Below, piece after piece: positions 23,443 through 35,012 of a DNA stretch of 64,000 nucleotides (positions within the stretch are counted from its first letter, which is position 1; every line of letters starts with the position of its first letter). Under the pieces are notes generated by a model. The model saw only the letters and a list, made by a program, of their open reading frames with translations. It had not been told where the DNA came from and searched no databases. The stretch is from Amborella trichopoda (taxonomy: Eukaryota; Streptophyta; Magnoliopsida; Amborellales; Amborellaceae): the NCBI RefSeq assembly GCF_000471905.2, contig NW_006496103.1, positions 665,552-729,551 on the forward strand, read 5' to 3'. The position numbers and the translations under genes were made by a program.

Positions 23443-26085
23443 TTAGGGATAGTACTTCTTTAAGTACCTCCCATTGATAGGGGGCATCGCCTCTTCTCCA
23501 TCACAGTTTGCCAGTATATGGGCCCCGTTTGGTGTGACCTTCGTAACTATGAATGGACGTTCCCACTTAGGTTTGAACTTTTCTTTGCGGTGCTCATGCA
23601 TGACAATCGGCCTCTTGACTGCTAAGACTAGGTCCCCATGAGTGAATGAGCGAACCTTGATAGACTTGTCAATGGCTCTCTTCATTCTTCCTTGATTGAG
23701 CTCGAGGTTCTGTTGAGCCTTTAGTCTCTTTTCATCAAGGGCATCCAACTCCGGGTAACGGAGCTTGACCCTCTCATTTTCGGTTAGTCCCTGATGTATA
23801 GTGACATAGAGTGAAGGTATCTGAAATTCGAGGGGTAAAACCGCCTCACCTCTGTAAACTAGGGAATAAGGGGTAGAGTTTGTAGCATTGCGAGTGATGG
23901 TGCGATAGGCCCACAGAGCCTCAGGCAGCTTCTCATGCCAATTCTTCTTTGACTTCGAGACTAACTTTCGGAGCACCCCGCATAGGGTTTTTTTGAACGC
24001 CTCAAGTAAACCGTTGGCTTGAGGATATTAAATTGTCGAGTATTTCCACTCAAAACCAAACTGGTTGGTCAGGCGATCAACGTGATGGCTTTTGAATGAG
24101 GGCCATTACCAAAGATTATTCGGTCCGGAAGCCGAACCGGTATATATTGTAGTGGCACATGAAGTTGACCACAGTGGTCCCAGAAACCTTTCTTGAGACG
24201 AATTGCTTCAGCCCACTTAAAATGGTAGTTTGTTGCTACTAGAATGAAGGCATGACCCAAAGCAGGAGGAGGGTCGATGGGTCCTACAATATCCACACCC
24301 CACTGAGAAAAGGGCCATGATGTCACTGTAGGATGGAGAGGCTCAGGGGGTTGATGAATGAGGCTTGAGTGCATTTGGCACACCTGGCATCTCTTAGCAT
24401 AGTTTTGGGCGTCGACCACCATTGAAGCCCAATAATAGCCGAGTCCGCGTATGCGTTCGTAGAGCTTAGGGCTGGACTGGTGCAGCCCGCAGATACCTGA
24501 ATGCACTTCTTCGAGTACTTTTCCTACTTCTTATGTATCGATGCATCTGAGGAGAATACCGTCAAATGATCGACGAAAGAGGACATTCCCATCAAGAAGG
24601 GTGTACTTGGTAGACATCCGTAGTATACCGTTGTGTTCCTCCCGATCCTCATGTAGCCTTTCATGTTTCATGAAATTCGTGATAGGCTCCCTCCAGTCTT
24701 CCACTTGCTTTACCTATGTACACATCGGGTTGAAGAATTCAGGCTCTCGCTTCTCGGCTTTGGATTCTTTTCCTCGGGACATTTCCTGCTTTGCCTTAAT
24801 GACATCTTTAGTGGCAAGGAGTGCTTCGAATGGTTAAGGCGGGAATTCAGGAAAGACATCTCTCTCATCATTTGAATGAACTTCAGTTCTCAACTCGACA
24901 TGTCTCCATTTTGTTACCCAAACAGGCGTGGACCTTGATGAAGACAGTTGAATGGTGGCCCCGAGCTTTGAAAGCGAATGGCCTGCGAGTTTAGCCTCTT
25001 AAGGATATGACTCAGGGAGAAATCATCGAACTAGGCCATATAAGATTTGGCCATGTCATGATAAGGCTTGAGAGTATCTTTCCGTACGTCATAAATCCCC
25101 TGAAGGTACTGGATGACCAGCTTAGATTCATCGAAGATGTTTAGCTGCCCTAGGTCTAGCACCTAGGTGACCTCCAATCCGATTATGAGGGCTTGATATT
25201 CAGCTTCATTATGAGAAAAAGCCTCTGCAAGTGAGAAGGATAGAGGAATCATTTCACCGTCTAGAGTCAAGAACACGACTCCAGCACCCCCTCTATCAAA
25301 CTAGAATGCTCCATCAAACTATATCTCCCACAGTTGAGCTAGTGCCGTATAAAAAACTTCTTCATCCGAGAGATCCCTTGACAGGGGAGATTTCGAAGGG
25401 ACTGGGTGAGCCGCGAGAAAGTCTGCTAGAGCTTGACCTTTGACTGCCTTATGTGGTATGTACATGATGTCGAACGCCATCAATAATAATGCCCACTTAG
25501 CCAGGCATCCTGATAGGCATGGCCAGATCATAAGGAATTTGACCGAGTTTGCCTTCGAGATTAGTTTGACCTTGTGATCGAGAAAGTAGTGGCGGAGCTT
25601 CTGTATCGCAAAGATCAAGGCTAGGCACATCTTTTCGGTGGGAGGGTAATTCTTTTTGACTCCCTGCATCCTGCGACTGAGATAATAGAGCGTTGTTTCC
25701 TTTCCCCTATCATTGTTCTCCGCTTGAAGTGCCTCGAGTGACTCATCAAGGGCGGTCATGTATAGGATGAGAGGCCTTCCCAACACTGGTGTAGAGAGCA
25801 CTAGGGGATTCAACAAATATTGTTTGATGTCATCAAGTGCATCTTGGCACGCCTCATCCCATATGAAGGGAGTGTCCTTCTTCAGCAGGTGCGATAAGGG
25901 CTTGCATCGCCCTGAAAGGTTTGAGATGAGCCTTCGAATGTAGGCCTACTGTCCTTGGAGAGACCACAGTTCATGTAGGGTCGCAGGCGATGGAATATCC
26001 TGAATTCCCATGATTTTGACTGGCTCGATCTTGAGCCCAAGTATGGAAAGAGAAAATGTTTTGAAGCTCTATTCTCACATAATTT
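23443..26085 (-). mobile_element. Tat-lineage Ty3-gypsy pol fossil (RT end, RNase H, second RNase H, integrase)
   Basis: Read on minus from 26,085 to 23,443, the parts appear in pol order. First comes the end of reverse transcriptase and its RNase H (about 25,820-25,320; KNYPPTEKMCLALIFAIQKL, KAVKGQALADFLAAHPV). Next is a second, archaeal-type RNase H (about 25,330-25,030; DGEMIPLSFSLAEAFSHNEAEYQAL). Then follow the integrase zinc-binding and core regions (24,506-24,069; CQVCQMH, WPFSQWGVDIVGPI) and the integrase C-terminal part (23,976-23,443; ALWAYRTI, ATNSTPYSLVYRGEAVLP). A second RNase H between RT and integrase is the known hallmark of the Tat lineage (Ogre, Retand and kin). The element has no gag or LTR attached here and has multiple breaks; it is an old fossil. 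Confidence 0.9.
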
Positions 26086-26840
26086 TTCAGGGAACAATTA
26101 TTGTTACAAATGTCTTTTATTATTTTACTGTGTGAGAAATATCTGTGTTTCTATTTAGCAATCGATGTTAAATTGATGTTATTTTACAGATTGGATGATA
26201 AATTTTGTAGTGAGAGAAAATATGTTCCCAATCGATGTTTTATTATAGTAAACCGATTAGATGATAAATTTGCCGTGAGAGAGAAATTCTTCATCATAAT
26301 CGATATTTAATAAAACGATTGGATGATAATTTTTATAGTGAGAGAGATGTTTGTTTCTAATTAATGTTTAAAGTGTTGTAAATTTTTGAGTGTATATATC
26401 CACCACGATGTATAGTCAACTGGGTTAGGCCCCAAACGACCAACATGAAATTCATGCAAGCAAAACCGAAATTCGGTAGAAGCTTGACCAAATTTGGCTG
26501 AGAGCTCTCTACTTTGACATGGATGGAAAGATTGCCTATAGGCCATAGCTTGTGTTATTTTGAATTTTGTTTTTGACATGGAAATTTTTTTGATAGATGT
26601 GTGTGTCCATTCGTACAGAGTTTGCCAAAGGCAAAGTATCGCTTGAGGAGGGTTTTACAACAAAAAAATTTCTGGCAAATTAACGATCAATTGAGTTGTT
26701 AAAATATTATCTTCCCACCTTTCAACAATCTAATCTCTATCCAATATTTGGAAGGCATCGCACTTTAGGCATGTACAACTCTTATTGACATGCATACGGT
26801 CTCGCTTAACACCCCAAAAAAACAAATCTAGGAAATTATT
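26085..26840. repeat. AT-rich spacer with about 70-bp tandem repeat
   Basis: Three imperfect units of about 66-80 bp at 26,146-26,360, each containing an AATCGATGTT-like phrase, GATTGGATGATAAATTTT and GTGAGAGAGAA. The rest (26,360-26,840) is AT-rich without a gene. Composition changes abruptly at about 26,085 from the GC-richer pol fossil. Confidence 0.65.
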
Positions 26841-27035
26841 TAAAGGGAGATGATCTTGTGAGAGCCTCCCACATCCATGTGTGTAGGACTTCAATGGATC
26901 ACCATTAAATTTGACACAGATATCTAGAAAAGTCAAGTCCCACAACCATATGATAATTTTTTTAGATATCTGTGCCAAATTTAATGGTGATTTTTTGGGA
27001 TCCTATGGATGTGGAAATCATAAGATCATTACTCT
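26841..27035. mobile_element. foldback MITE-like element
   Basis: Two arms of about 85 bp are inverted copies of each other. The left arm holds GATGATCTTGTGA, CCCACATCCATG and ATCACCATTAAATTTG, then CACAGATATCTAGAAAA (to about 26,937). The right arm starts TTTTTTAGATATCTGTG (about 26,958) and ends near CATAAGATCATT (27,030). The loop is only about 20 bp. Long imperfect hairpin arms without coding capacity fit a foldback or MITE element. A target duplication could not be fixed. Confidence 0.75.
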
Positions 27036-27708
27036 TATTTAAAATTGGGATTTAATTTTTTTGAGGGATTCGAATCTTGGATTTGCTATATGTTGTTTGA
27101 AAAGTTATATTTCCACTTTTTAATCACCTAATTCTAAATTCCTACTTTCATTTTTTTTTAAAGATGTAAAACCTAATTTCATTCTAATTTGAAATTATAA
27201 AAAGGTTCATTAGTTTTCCTTTTTGCATTCTATAACTCGCCAGTCACCACAGTTATAATAAAGTGTGGGGCCTCTTCCATGGTGAAACTAGAGATATTCT
27301 GGTTCAACTACCATGATCTGAACTCGTTCAAGTAAAATCATATTCAGGCTATTTCTTCCCTAGGAAACCCATTCTTATCAAAATTCCAGCCAACTTGACC
27401 GTGGTGAACTCCATCCTTATCGAAAATCACATGAAAGATAATCATAAATAACAATCCCTTAATTCAAAAGAAAGAAAGCCCTGTTATGTTATATGTTCCA
27501 AGAGGGGTATGAACTCATATCGACCAAAAAAGGGAAAAAGCGTCCTTGAAACAAAGAAAATATTCAATGACAATCATTTCCCGAAACTCTAATATCATGT
27601 AAATCAGATACTGACAATGTTTTTTTAAAAAAAATGTACCATGGGCTAGTGCCTTGGGATTGCACTCATAAAAAGTGCCCCTTGGAGAGGGGCATTTTTT
27701 TAAATTTC
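27035..27708. other. AT-rich intergenic sequence, no gene
   Basis: No open frame with coding character and no recognisable repeat, apart from a short hairpin at 27,678-27,696 (TGCCCCTTGGAGAGGGGCA). It forms the left flank of the composite LTR insertion. Confidence 0.5.
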
Positions 27709-27920
27709 TGATATAGGAAGAAAATAAAACTAAAAAAATAAAAAGAAAAAGTTGATAGAATATACCCTCTCTCAAAGTTTACAAGGGCATCCACTTCAAA
27801 ATAATCTCTTCATGAGACCAAATTCTATTAAACTCATTCACTATTTACAATGAATAGAAATCTCCCTTAAATAAACTAAAAAAAACAGATAACCACTTTC
27901 CTATTTTATCTCTCATCCCT

Positions 27921-29692
27921 TGTCACACTCCAAGAATTTACAATACTGTTATTCCTGAGATGTGACAGGCAAAACATATATACATCTATTGATAGGACAA
28001 ATTTACAGTGGCGAGGTCTTACAAAGTAAATAAAAAAAGCTAGCACAACAACAGTATCTTCCAAGGTTGATCTTGACTAGCACTCAAAATGAATCCGCAG
28101 TTATCCTGAAAAATGTTTACCATAGTTTGATGAGTTTGGCTACTCAGTAAGTGATCATCATAATCCCAAAAATAATCATGTTTGAAAGATATCAATATTT
28201 TCCAAAATGAGATCTATTAACAGAAATGCATCAACAGTTTCACTTTCAATAAATGCATAATTAAGTATAATCCGAGTAATTGAAATGCTTATAACACTTT
28301 TAAAGGCAGTACATAATTCAAATGATTTCACAAAATACCCTACTGGCGTCCCAAGTAGGTCACCTATATACCCCATCAGCGTCCTGATAGGTCCACTTAA
28401 TCCCTATCGGCGTCCCAGATAGGTCCACTTAATCCCTGCAGGTCCACTTATACCTCACCGGCGTACCGAATGAGTCCACTTAATCCCTACCGATGTCCCA
28501 GATAGGTCCACTTATACCTCACCGGCGAACCGGATGAGTCCACTTGCATACTTAAATTATTTCTAAATCTCTTTAAGCATTCGAAAGCAGCAATATCATG
28601 TACTCAATATATCACTGAAATCATTAATATGAATTTCACTGAAACCATTAATAACAGTCACTTTCAATAACATTTCTAAAATAACCAATCAAATATTTTG
28701 GGCTCAAATTTAGAAAGGTAGCAGTTTGTAAAGGCATTCTAACATAATTGCCAATTTAATATGTATAGAAAAACTCTTATAAAAATTCAAGAATACGGAA
28801 TTATCACAATTTATGGAATATCAATTCACAAATAAACATTTCACAACAATACTATAATCAATTGCAAAAATGTCAATTTTTTTAAATAATAAGACAGTCA
28901 TTTGCACATGAATTTTACAATGTCTAAATATTCAAAACAGTAGAAAGAAATATCACAATTTTACTAAAAGCAGAAATATCACATTTATTTCTAACAATAG
29001 ACAAGAAAAATAAATAAATTTATGTTTCTAATTTACAGCATTCAAAATGTCTAACATAGATAAAATATCACAATTTTTTATTTAAAAAGATTATTTTTTC
29101 AAGATAATGAGGTCACGTGCTCATAAAATTTATCGCGCCTAAAATTCATGATAATAAGCAAAAATAATTATTTCATTTCATTTTTAAAAAGAATGGATTA
29201 TTTTTCGAGACAATGAGGTCACTTACACATAAAACTGATAAAATAAAGATCCTAGACGAAAATATCACTATTTATTAGAAATAGACTATTTTTCAGGAAG
29301 ACGATGTCACTTACCCACAAATACTTGAAAAGGAGCTTCCGATAAAAATTCGGCTAGAGAGAGGAGTTCACTGTGTTTCGACCAGAGAGAAAAATCTCAT
29401 AAGTTTTCTAAGGTAGGAGTCCTCATCTCTCTGAATTTAAATTCTACTAATATATTATTTTATTCTTTTATTACGTTACAGGTGTGAGCGTTAGGTTACG
29501 CTTTAAATGACTAAAGCCCACGTCCTTTAGTGGACGTGGCAAGCGCAAAGAAGCAACAAAGCTTTTAAACGAAAAACTTTGAAAAGTAGAGATGGTCCCT
29601 AAGGACCATCATGTTCAAACGAATCATCATGTATTAAAAGTTTATTTTCTTCTTCTTTTCTTTTTTTTTTTCAAAAGTTTAGGATTGTTACA
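27921..29692 (-). mobile_element. nested solo LTR (Tekay/Del-type gypsy, probable)
   Basis: Bounded by TGTCACACTCC at 27,921 and GGATTGTTACA at 29,692, which are inverted forms of each other (TGTAACAATCC on minus). It is flanked by the 5-bp duplication TCCCT at 27,916-27,920 and 29,693-29,697. On minus it starts TGTAACAATCCTAAACTTTT and ends GGAGTGTGACA, the style of Tekay/Del chromovirus LTRs. There is no internal region, so it is a solo LTR of 1,772 bp. It interrupts the left LTR of the composite element and is therefore younger. Its boundaries look whole. Confidence 0.92.
28330..28550. repeat. about 40-bp tandem repeat inside the solo LTR
   Basis: Units alternate between two types, CCCTATCGGCGTCCCAGATA and ACCTCACCGGCGTACCGAAT, each followed by GGTCCACTTAAT or GAGTCCACTTA. 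About six units, with no coding capacity. Confidence 0.85.
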
Positions 29693-30139
29693 TCCCTATC
29701 TCTTAATGTCCCATAGTAAAAAGATTTGCTTTATAGCCATGTTTTACCCAAAGCTTTCCTAATGTTGAAAAGATAAAACTCTCTTTAGATTTAACCTTAT
29801 CCTATTTACATTCTTAAAACTCCCCATAGATTTAACATTGTCCTATTTACATTAACCAACCAATTGATCAATATCAATTCACGCACAAAATCTGCCCACC
29901 TAATCTTTACGCACCTCCTATTCTTGAGTTAAAAGATAAACTAAACAAAAACTAAGAATAATAATAATTTTTTTTGCATCATTCTCCCGAGGTTGGGAGA
30001 AGCTCGACCTCGAGCTTGATTCAAAGTGGATCTCCTTCTTCATCACCATGGAGGACTATTTCTTGAATTTGATTTTCTGGAATTACTTCCTCTTCCTTAG
30101 TCAAGTGTACCTCCATATTCTCTTTTGGGCATTCAAACA

Positions 30140-31105
30140 TACGATGTCCTGGTTTGTTATATCGATAACACATAAATTTTGCCGTATCTTTTTTTTCTTC
30201 ATTAAATCTTGGTTGGCATAAAACCTCATTTTGGGTGTAAAATCATTTATCAGTGCTCCCTTGGTATTTAGTTTCTACTAGCAAAGCAAGTTGAAAAACT
30301 TCAATTAAAGTCCATGGTCGATATATATAAACTTCATCCCTAATGGTAGGTTGAAGGCCATTTACATATCGAGCAATCTTTGGTCCTTCTGTCTCTTGGA
30401 GGTTATTTCGAGTAACTAATCGATAAAACTCCCTAGTATAATCTTCTATTTATTTATTTTTTCATTTTGTTGAAGATTTTGAAGTTCTTGAAAGAAAATT
30501 TGCTCATGATCTGTAGGAAGAAAATTTTCTTTCAATTTCTTTTTCATTTTTTGCCAGTCAATAATTTTTCTCTTCCCACTACGAAATGGGGATTGTGGAA
30601 CTTGCTCCCACCATGCCGCAACATACTCGTGAAGTTTGGTAACAATAAGTTTAACCTTACGTTCCTCTGGCAATTCACTCAATTTAAAATAATTCTCAAC
30701 TGCACTTAACCAATCAATATAACCTTCGATGTGGAGCTTATCATGAAATTCTGGGCGATCAACTTTAATATTAAAATCTCGTGGTCGCTCTATAGGATGC
30801 AGATCTAACATGTAATCTTCGTTATGCTCGAAATCAACACCCTGAGTTTGTCGTGGAGTTACTGATACAAGATTAATATGGTTGTTAGTACCTTCTTCAC
30901 GAGGAACATTATTCTCCAACCGCTGCAACCACTGATCCAACCGTTGCATCCTCCTCTCTTGATTTACCTCACGTAATTCAGCTCGAAAATCGCTTTAGTG
31001 AAATTTTTTATAGCTTGTATCCAATAATCATCTATAGCAAGAGTAGGATTAGCTTGCAAAACAAATCAGATATCTCTGGATCTAATTTTGCTTCTGGATC
31101 TAACT
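30140..31105 (-). mobile_element. gag remnant, internal region 1 of the composite element
   Basis: The longest open part (30,949-30,446) shows the retrotransposon gag (capsid) signature of plant chromoviruses: VDRPEFHDKLHIEGYIDWLS, LPEERKVKLIVTKLHEYVAA, AWWEQVPQS and KKKLKENFLPTDHEQIFFQ. A nucleocapsid zinc-knuckle-like segment (GHRMFECPK) lies near 30,150-30,190. The region sits between the primer site at 31,107-31,118 and the LTR at 29,981. It is broken. Confidence 0.88.
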
Positions 31106-31719
31106 TGCTCTGATACCAATTGATGTAGGGAGAAAATAAAACCAGAAAAATAAAGGGAAAAGATTGAGAGAATATACCATCTCTCAAGGTCTGCGAGAGA
31201 ATCCACCCTAAAATAATCTTTTCACATGACCAAAATCTATTCAACTCATTCATTGCTTTACAATGAAGGAAAATCTCCCTTAAATAAACTAAAAAATGAA
31301 GATAAACACTTTCTTATTTTATCTCTCCTCCCTATTTTCTCTCTCATCCCTATCTCTTAACATCACGTACTAAAGAGATTTGCTTCATAGCCACGTTTTA
31401 TCCAAAGCCTTCCTATTGTTGAAAAGATAAAGCTCCCCTTAGATTTAACCTTATCCTATTTATATTCATAAACTAACCAACCAATTGATCAATATCAATT
31501 CACGCACAAAATATGCCCACCTAATTATCCCTGCGCACCTCCTATTCTTGAGTTAAAAGATAAACTAAAAAAAAACTAATAATAATATTTTTTTTCTGCA
31601 TCATTCTCCCGGGGTTAGGAGAAGCTCGACATCGAGCTTGATTCAAAGTGGATCTCCTTCTTCATCACCATAGAGGATCATTTCTTGAATTTGATCTTCT
31701 GGAACTTCTTCCTCTTCCT

Positions 31720-32755
31720 TAGTCAAGTGTACCTCCATCTTCTCTTTTGGGCATTCAAACGCATGATATCCTGGTTCGTTGCATCAGTAACATATAAACT
31801 TTGCTGTATCTTTTTTTCCTTCATGAAATCTTGGTTGGCGTAAAACCTCCTTCTGGGTGTAAAATCGTTTATCGGTGTTCCCTTGATATTTAGTTTCTAC
31901 TCGTAAAGCGAGTTGAAAAGCTTCACTTAAAGTCCATGTTCAATGTAGAAAAACTTCATCCCTAATGGTAGGTTGAAGGTCATTTACATATCGAGCAATC
32001 TTTTATCCTTCTATCTCTGGAAGTTATTTCGAGCAACTAATCAATAAAACTTCCCAGTATAATATTTTTTTTTTTTTTCATTATGTCGAAGATTTTGGAG
32101 TTCTTGAAAGAAAATTTGCTCATGATCCGCATTAAGAAAATGTTCTTTCAATATTTTTTTCATCTTTTACCAGTCAATAATTTTCCCCTTCCCTCTACAA
32201 AGTCAGGATTGTTAAACTTGCTCCCACCATGCCGTAACATACCCGCAGAGTTTGGTAGCAACAAGTATAACATTACGTTCCTCTGGCAATTCACTCCATT
32301 CAAAATAATTCTCAATTGCACTTAACCAATCAATAAAACCTTGATATGGAGGTTATAATGAAATTCTGGAATATCAACTTTATTACCAAAATCTCGTGGT
32401 TGCTCGATGGGACGAGGATCTAGCCTGTAATCTTCGCTAAGCTCGAAATCAACACCCTAGGTTTGTCATGAAGTTACCGATGCAAGATTAATGTGGTTGC
32501 TAGTACCTTCTTCATGATGAACATTATTCTTCAACCGCTGCAACCTCTGATCAAACCATTGCATCCTCCTCTCCTGATTCCTCTCACAGAATTCAGTTCG
32601 AAAATCCTCTAGGGTTTTAGACAAATTTTCTATAGCTTGTATCCAATGATCATCTATAGCTAGAGTAGGATTAGCTTGCAAAACAAACCGGATATCTCTG
32701 GATCTAATTTTGCTTCTAGATCTAACTTGCTCTCTGGATTTAACTTGCTCTGATA
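31720..32755 (-). mobile_element. gag remnant, internal region 2 of the composite element
   Basis: A sister copy of internal region 1, matching it throughout at the nucleotide level. An open stretch near 32,700-32,466 reads DHWIQAIENLSKTLEDF and MQWFDQRLQRLKNNVHHEEG, equivalent to the amino end of gag in region 1. It is more decayed than copy 1. Confidence 0.82.
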
Positions 32756-33242
32756 CCAATTGATGTAGGGAGAAAATAAAACCAGAAAAATAAAAAGAAA
32801 AGGTTGAAAAAATATACCATATCTCAAAGTCTGCAAGAGAATCCACCCCAAAATAATCTCTTCACGAGACCAAATTCTATTAAACTCATTTACTGCTTTA
32901 CAATGAAGAGAAATCTCCCTTAAATAAACAAAAAAAAAACACTTTCCTATTCTATCTCTCTTCCCTATTTTCTCTCTCATCCCTATCTCTTAACGTCACG
33001 CATTAAAAAGATTTGCTTTATAACCACGTTTTTTCCAAAGCCTTCCTTTTGTTGAAAAGATAAAACTACCCTTAGATTTAGCCTTATCATATTTATATTC
33101 ATAAACTAACCAACCAATTGATCAATATCAATTCAAGCACAAAATATGCCCACTTAATTATCCCTGTGCACCTCCTATTCTTGAGTTAAAAGATAAACTA
33201 AAAAAAAAACTTATAATAATTTTTTTTTTTTTGCATCAATTT

Positions 33243-33700
33243 CTCTCAAGCGTTTGACTTTTTTTAATATGTCTTTATTAGAGTGACTGGTGAATTCAAA
33301 GTTTTTTAAAAATTGATCTAAACATCTTACTTTTGGTTTGGATTCAATTTTACATATTTTTAAAGCCCATTAAAGGGTTATTAGCAGGCTTTTGATATTT
33401 CAAATATCTAAAACATTTAACATCAATTATAAAAGTTGGTAAAAAATCTTCGTATGTGAAGTTTTTTTTTGTTATTTCAAATGTCTTCTTAGGTGCTACT
33501 AGTGAAAGAAATACCAATAAGGATCTAAACCAATTCAAGAAACACCTTGTCGGTATTGAGGAATATTGTATCTTGTAAAAAGATCTTGATTCTATTAGGG
33601 AGGATATTAAAGAGTATATAAATTTAGTAAAAAATACAAAAAACAAAAAAGAAAAAAAAAGAAAAGAAGGCATGCATAGCAAAATTAAGGCTGGGGTTCA
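33243..33700 (-). other. AT-rich region with an unrecognised 110-codon open frame
   Basis: An open frame at 33,682-33,350 (minus) has a hydrophobic, Phe-rich start (FLFFSFLFFVFFTKFIYSL) and a later part FTYEDFLPTFIIDVKCFRYL. I do not recognise the family. The compositional bias from an A-rich tract (33,640-33,665) explains the start. Could be a transposon relic; no function is proposed. Confidence 0.25.
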
Positions 33701-33708
33701 TGTCTTAG

Positions 33709-34266
33709 TATAGGAAAGGGAGTTGTAATTGTTGGAGTTTGGTTGGGTAAAATGGGGCGTAGAAAATGGTATGATTTGCAAAAATAAAAGCTCAAACTCA
33801 CCTTGTTTTCGGGCATGCAGGAGAACTATCTCAAGATGATATTTGCCCCCCTTTGATATAGTATATGATGTGTAGAAGATGGGCAATTCTTCCTCGGGAT
33901 ACAGGAAACATAGAGGTCTTTTATAATGTTCCTAAGCTCTATGCACCCCAGCATAGAACCCACACAATATACACCAGGTCTTGTTGTATGAGAGAGATAA
34001 AGATAAAATCAAGTAAAGAGAGAGTTGTTGGAGATTGGTTGCATGAATTGGGGGCAGAAAATGGTACAGTTTCAAAAATAGGATCTCAAACTCTTCTTGT
34101 TTTCGGGCACGCAGCAGCGCTATCTCAAGACGATATTTGTCCCCATTCGATATAGTATTTGATGTGCATAAGTAGAGCAATTCGTCCTTGGGATACGTGA
34201 AAACAAATAGGTCGATTACAATGTTCTTAAGCTCTATGGATCTGAGCTTGGAACCCACACATGAGA
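33709..34266. repeat. about 310-bp direct duplication
   Basis: The segment 33,709-33,965 (GGTATGATTTGCAAAAATA, TTTTCGGGCATGCAG, ATCTCAAGATGATATTTG, CCTAAGCTCTATG) is repeated at about 34,019-34,266 (GGTACAGTTTCAAAAATA, TTTTCGGGCACGCAG, ATCTCAAGACGATATTTG, CTTAAGCTCTATG). The two copies are in the same orientation and diverged. No gene was recognised. Confidence 0.85.
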
Positions 34267-34565
34267 CACCTGAGTGATGTTGGTGGGACCCTGATTTCCA
34301 TCGGTGCGGGGGGTGAGGAAACCCTCTCTCGAACAACTGCAGAGGTACGACGCGCCGGGCCTCTTACTTGCGGATAGGAAGCTGATGATGAGAGAGATTT
34401 TTGCGACTAGAGCGCGGATCGGTCTTACGTCGCTTGAGGGTTCGAGGATGCGCCCGGGCGGATGGCCCTCTTAGAGCAATTACAAAGCCCTCCGGCTGCT
34501 TGTCAGCATGGTTTGGACAGGAGCCCTCCTTAGTTTCTCAATCTCTCTCTCTCACTCTCTCTCTC

Positions 34566-34933
34566 NNNNNNNNNNNNNNNNNNNNNNNNNNNNNNNNNNN
34601 NNNNNNNNNNNNNNNNNNNNNNNNNNNNNNNNNNNNNNNNNNNNNNNNNNNNNNNNNNNNNNNNNNNNNNNNNNNNNNNNNNNNNNNNNNNNNNNNNNNN
34701 NNNNNNNNNNNNNNNNNNNNNNNNNNNNNNNNNNNNNNNNNNNNNNNNNNNNNNNNNNNNNNNNNNNNNNNNNNNNNNNNNNNNNNNNNNNNNNNNNNNN
34801 NNNNNNNNNNNNNNNNNNNNNNNNNNNNNNNNNNNNNNNNNNNNNNNNNNNNNNNNNNNNNNNNNNNNNNNNNNNNNNNNNNNNNNNNNNNNNNNNNNNN
34901 NNNNNNNNNNNNNNNNNNNNNNNNNNNNNNNNN
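34566..34933. other. assembly gap (N)
   Basis: A run of 368 N bases between CTCTCTCTCTCTC and CCTCCTTACG. Both sides are CT microsatellite, so the gap probably marks an unresolved or collapsed pyrimidine tract. The long open frames spanning it are artefacts. Confidence 0.99.
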
Positions 34934-34948
34934 CCTCCTTACGTTTCT

Positions 34949-35005
<57 letters not shown>

Positions 35006-35012
35006 CACTCTC
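34934..35012. repeat. (CT)n microsatellite
   Basis: Near-perfect CT dinucleotide run at about 34,953-35,002, adjacent to the N gap, inside the family B LTR. Confidence 0.95.

Larger units (their letters stand above)
27709..33237 (-). mobile_element. composite chromovirus-type LTR element: LTR-gag-LTR-gag-LTR
   Basis: Three related LTRs lie in the same orientation: 27,709-29,981 (split by a nested solo LTR), 31,121-31,603 and 32,761-33,237. They share two short internal regions (29,982-31,120 and 31,604-32,760). On minus, each LTR starts TGATGCA and ends TACATCA or a close variant. TTGGTATCAGAGCAAG (initiator Met tRNA primer site) follows the middle and right LTRs. AGCTTCTCC..CCGGGAGAA precedes the middle and left LTRs. 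Internal regions carry gag only; pol is absent. The outermost flanks are ATTTC at 27,704-27,708 and ATTTC at 33,238-33,242, a 5-bp target duplication. Both gag pieces are broken, with several breaks. Identity between the 31.1- and 32.8-kb LTRs is about nine in ten by eye, suggesting a moderately old insertion. Confidence 0.9.
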
